DNA of 24,056 nt from Chloroflexota bacterium (GTDB taxonomy: Bacteria > Chloroflexota > UBA6077): positions 1-24,056 of the forward strand of contig JAJZQR010000058.1 in assembly GCA_021806765.1 (NCBI GenBank), in the 5' to 3' direction. This document shows positions 22,219-24,056 of the stretch, piece by piece (the first letter of the stretch is position 1; every line of letters starts with the position of its first letter). The notes beneath the pieces were generated by a model that was given only the letters and a program-made list of their open reading frames with translations, was not told the origin of the DNA and did not search any database. Made by a program: the position numbers and the translations under genes.

Positions 22219-23646
22219 TCAGCACCACGATCCGCCACCCCCCACACCCGCCTGTTGAGACTGCTGGATCTGCCGACAAGCCGCCATCATCTCCTCGACC
22301 GGGGCGAGTCCCAGGCTGAGGATCTGATCCCAGGCGGCGGTGGCGATCCTCGCAGCCTCGGCCATGTTGGGGAATATCTCGGCCGTTACCGAGTAGCCCT
22401 TCAGGTGGCCGTCCGCGAAGGCGGCGATATCCACGTCTCCGGCCCTATCGGGGAACTCCTCCCGGACGAAGCTCGCCCACTCTTCTACCAGCGATGCTCT
22501 GGCCGGTTGGAGAAAGCTGGCACGAGCCATGGCTCGACCGTAGTCTTTGCCGATGAGGAATTTGACCAACTCCCAGGCCGCCTCAGGATGGCGAGTTCCA
22601 GCGTAGATACCGAAGCCGTCCGTGCTCGCCAGCGTTACCCTCCGCGCCGGTCCCGCCGGCATCGGTGCCACCCCTACCCGAAAAGCGGCGCGAGCCAGGA
22701 TATCCTTCAGTGCCCAGGAGCCGTCTTCTACCATCGCGAGCCAGCCGGCGGAGAAAGCCTGACTGGTGCCCACGTTCTCCACGTCCGAGAAGGTGGCCAT
22801 GACTCGGTCATCCCACATCCGATCTCGCAGCCAGCTGAGAGCGGCCAGGGCCGGAGGCTCGGCCATGCGACAGAGGCTGGGATCGGCCGGGTCCACGAAG
22901 TGGCCTCCCCATGCGTTGACGTGCACCTGCAGGCGGTCCCAGCTCACGTCCACCATGCTGCCCCAAGGCTTCGTGCCGCGAGAGCCGGTCCGATAACGGG
23001 TCACCAGCTTCATCGCATCGAGGTAGTCGTCATAGCTCCAGGTGGCGTCCGGGTAGCTGACGCCAGCGCTATCGAACATATCTCTGTTGTAGTAGAGAGC
23101 CAGCGCTCCATGGTACTTGGGAAGACCGAACTGGCGGCCGTCGCGGGTGGACAGGGCTTTGAACTGCGCCGCATCCCAATCGTCGAGGGTGGCCCGGTCC
23201 AGATCTGCCTGGACGTAAGGGCGCAGGTCCAGGGCGTAGCCCTTCTGCGCCCAGATAGGGAAGTGGGTACAGCAGCCCTGAAAGACATCCGCAGCGGTGC
23301 CGGCCTGCATGTCGGCCAGCATCCTGTCTTCCAGGTTCTCCGGGTCAGGGGTGTAGAAGACACGGATGTTGGGATGGCTCGCGTGGAACTCCTCCAGCAT
23401 CTGCTGCGCCATGGGGGGGAACCATTCGGTGCGCCAGTCCTGGTAAACCAGATGGGCTTTGGATCCGGTGCGAGGGGTCGGAATAGGGATGGGGCCGCTA
23501 CAGGCAGCCAGGGTGAGGCCCCCCGCTGCCATACTAGCCAGACGCAAAAAGGACCGACGCGACATCCTGGAGGCAGCGCTTCGGCCGTTGGTCTGGGTTG
23601 AGGAGGTTGCCGCGCCGTCACCGTTGACGATCGTTACGTCCTTCAT
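22219..23646 (-). CDS. Extracellular solute-binding lipoprotein (ABC sugar-binding family 1 type)
   Basis: 475 residues. Twin-arginine signal SRRSFLRLASMA with lipobox LAAC (C49), so it is a Tat-exported lipoprotein. The mature part has family 1 sugar-binding features: WFPPMAQQMLEEFHASHPNI, a GLPKYHGALALYYNRDMFD stretch, YDDYLDAMKLV, SAGWLAMVEDGSW and GIYAGTRHPEAAWELVKFLI. No permease or ATPase gene is adjacent in the window; instead, the kinase starts 8 nt after the stop. It may deliver the ligand signal to the kinase Cache domain. The start codon overlaps the stop of a 49-codon ORF (ATGA). A later Met at residue 28 (23565) would remove an odd, polar N-terminal extension and is a possible alternative. 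Confidence 0.9.
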   Translation of the reverse strand: MKDVTIVNGDGAATSSTQTNGRSAASRMSRRSFLRLASMAAGGLTLAACSGPIPIPTPRTGSKAHLVYQDWRTEWFPPMAQQMLEEFHASHPNIRVFYTPDPENLEDRMLADMQAGTAADVFQGCCTHFPIWAQKGYALDLRPYVQADLDRATLDDWDAAQFKALSTRDGRQFGLPKYHGALALYYNRDMFDSAGVSYPDATWSYDDYLDAMKLVTRYRTGSRGTKPWGSMVDVSWDRLQVHVNAWGGHFVDPADPSLCRMAEPPALAALSWLRDRMWDDRVMATFSDVENVGTSQAFSAGWLAMVEDGSWALKDILARAAFRVGVAPMPAGPARRVTLASTDGFGIYAGTRHPEAAWELVKFLIGKDYGRAMARASFLQPARASLVEEWASFVREEFPDRAGDVDIAAFADGHLKGYSVTAEIFPNMAEAARIATAAWDQILSLGLAPVEEMMAACRQIQQSQQAGVGGGGSWC

Positions 23647-23792
23647 CCCATCACTCGTCGTTCTCCCCGGAAGGTCTCACCCTCGAGGTCTCCGTGGGGC
23701 ATCCATCGCTGAAGGGCCCGGAGAAAGTCCTGGAGCGGATAGCCTATTGAACGGCGCCAGTGTAACGGTCCTCGGCATGCCGCGCAATCCAT
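23643..23792 (-). CDS. Putative 49-residue CxxC micro-protein coupled to the binding-protein gene
   Basis: From ATG at 23792, preceded by GGGGAGG about 10 nt upstream, to a TGA that overlaps the next ATG as ATGA. It begins MDCAACRGPLHWRR, so it has a CxxC pair at C3 and C6, and is basic with aromatic residues (HW, DFL, RWM). It matches no family I recognise. A single CxxC is too little for zinc alone but could pair in a dimer. Support is the strong ribosome site and the overlap; protein conservation is unknown, so it may just be a leader that couples translation. Confidence 0.5.
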   Translation of the reverse strand: MDCAACRGPLHWRRSIGYPLQDFLRALQRWMPHGDLEGETFRGERRVMG

Positions 23793-23815
23793 GGGGATCA
23801 TCCTCCCCAGGCTGC

Positions 23816-23944
23816 TTAGCTCCCGAGACCGATGGGGATGTGGGCACCGGTCTGCTGGCGCAGAAAGGTCACGGCGGCCAGGGCAGCGATGATAGCCAGA
23901 ACCAGCAGGGCCAGAGCCAGGTACCAGATCGCATCCCGACGCAC
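23816..23944 (-). CDS. Putative 42-residue single-helix membrane peptide
   Basis: From a GTG at 23944 with GAGGGGG about 8 nt upstream to a TAA. Basic N-terminus (RRD), one hydrophobic helix of about 23 residues (AIWYLALALLVLAIIAALAA region), then RQQTGAHIPIGLGS. The orientation is N-in by the positive-inside rule. It is the first visible gene of the operon with the CxxC peptide, binding protein, kinase and regulator. I do not recognise the family. Length and helix make it a candidate for a small regulator of the kinase or of a transporter. Confidence 0.5.
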   Translation of the reverse strand: MRRDAIWYLALALLVLAIIAALAAVTFLRQQTGAHIPIGLGS

Positions 23945-23975
23945 CGCTTACCCCCTCGGCTTACCCTTTCCCCTC

Positions 23976-24007
23976 GCCGGCAGCAAGAAGTTCCCTGCCG
24001 GCAGGGA
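23976..24007. repeat. Overlapping palindromes in the operon leader
   Basis: GCCGGCAG (23976-23983) pairs with CTGCCGGC (23995-24002), and the second arm is itself the centre of a perfect 16-bp palindrome TCCCTGCCGGCAGGGA (23992-24007). The two structures exclude each other. On the minus strand a T6 run lies just before them, not after, so it is not a terminator for that strand. Confidence 0.6.
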
Positions 24008-24056
24008 CGAAAAAAGGCTGCGATCTGTGACGCTCAGAAGAGGCCCCGCACCACCA

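Noticed and set aside
20789..22258. A 489-codon open frame on the plus strand opposite the histidine kinase
   Set aside because: The composition is His/Gln/Arg/Gly-rich with no domain, and it mirrors the kinase codons; the kinase on the other strand has complete domain evidence.
23976..24020. Terminator for a gene upstream of the window on the minus strand
   Set aside because: The T6 run precedes the hairpins on that strand, so the order is wrong for intrinsic termination.
24040..24056. tRNA 3' end (terminal CACCACCA)
   Set aside because: No acceptor pairing, T-loop or anticodon stem can be built from the preceding bases.

Overview
The window is a GC-rich bacterial chromosome segment. The best guess for the source is a Chloroflexota-like, aerobically respiring bacterium. 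This rests on the gene order (caa3 oxidase next to a Rieske/cytochrome b module with several anchored cytochromes c), on lipoprotein and Tat signals with a single-membrane character, and on many families of short palindromic repeats. The taxonomic call is inference; no rRNA or other marker gene is present.

Layout. (1) 1-3059: the 3' part of a fused CydD-CydC ABC exporter, whose inter-domain linkers are built largely from palindromic repeats translated in frame. (2) 3184-11149: a respiratory cluster on the + strand, in order ctaB, coxB with a fused cytochrome c domain, coxA, a small two-helix subunit, coxC, a lipoprotein cytochrome c, a PSCyt1-type cytochrome, Rieske protein, full-length cytochrome b and an anchored cytochrome c. 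Together these encode a quinol-to-oxygen chain. A nested set of repeats (6829-7060) and a second repeat family (4033-4116, 8969-8996) sit between its genes. (3) 11381-13177: a bacterial dynamin-like GTPase with a TTG start and another in-frame repeat. (4) 13178-16353: a repeat-filled convergent gap, a DUF2267 protein on the minus strand, an EamA/DMT permease on the plus strand, a Phd/VapC toxin-antitoxin pair on the minus strand and a small membrane protein on the plus strand. (5) 16381-18604, minus strand: a stand-alone receiver protein and the remnants of an RND efflux system, in which the N-terminal third of the permease is joined out of frame to the C-terminal half of a membrane-fusion protein. 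(6) 18789-23944, minus strand: a tightly packed operon of a 42-residue membrane peptide, a 49-residue CxxC peptide, a Tat/lipoprotein solute-binding protein, a Cache-HAMP-GAF-GAF histidine kinase and a NarL-type response regulator, ending in a clear intrinsic terminator.

How it works together. Cytochrome b and the Rieske protein oxidise quinol, the membrane-tethered cytochromes c carry electrons to the CuA/haem c subunit, and CoxA reduces oxygen. CtaB supplies haem O for haem A, and CydDC is known to support cytochrome maturation. The downstream operon looks like a ligand-sensing unit in which the binding protein may feed the kinase, because no ABC permease lies beside it within the window.

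The most unusual feature is the repeat landscape. At least five structurally distinct short palindromic families occur. They are nested in one another, they provide start or stop codon context, and they are translated as linker peptide in at least two proteins.
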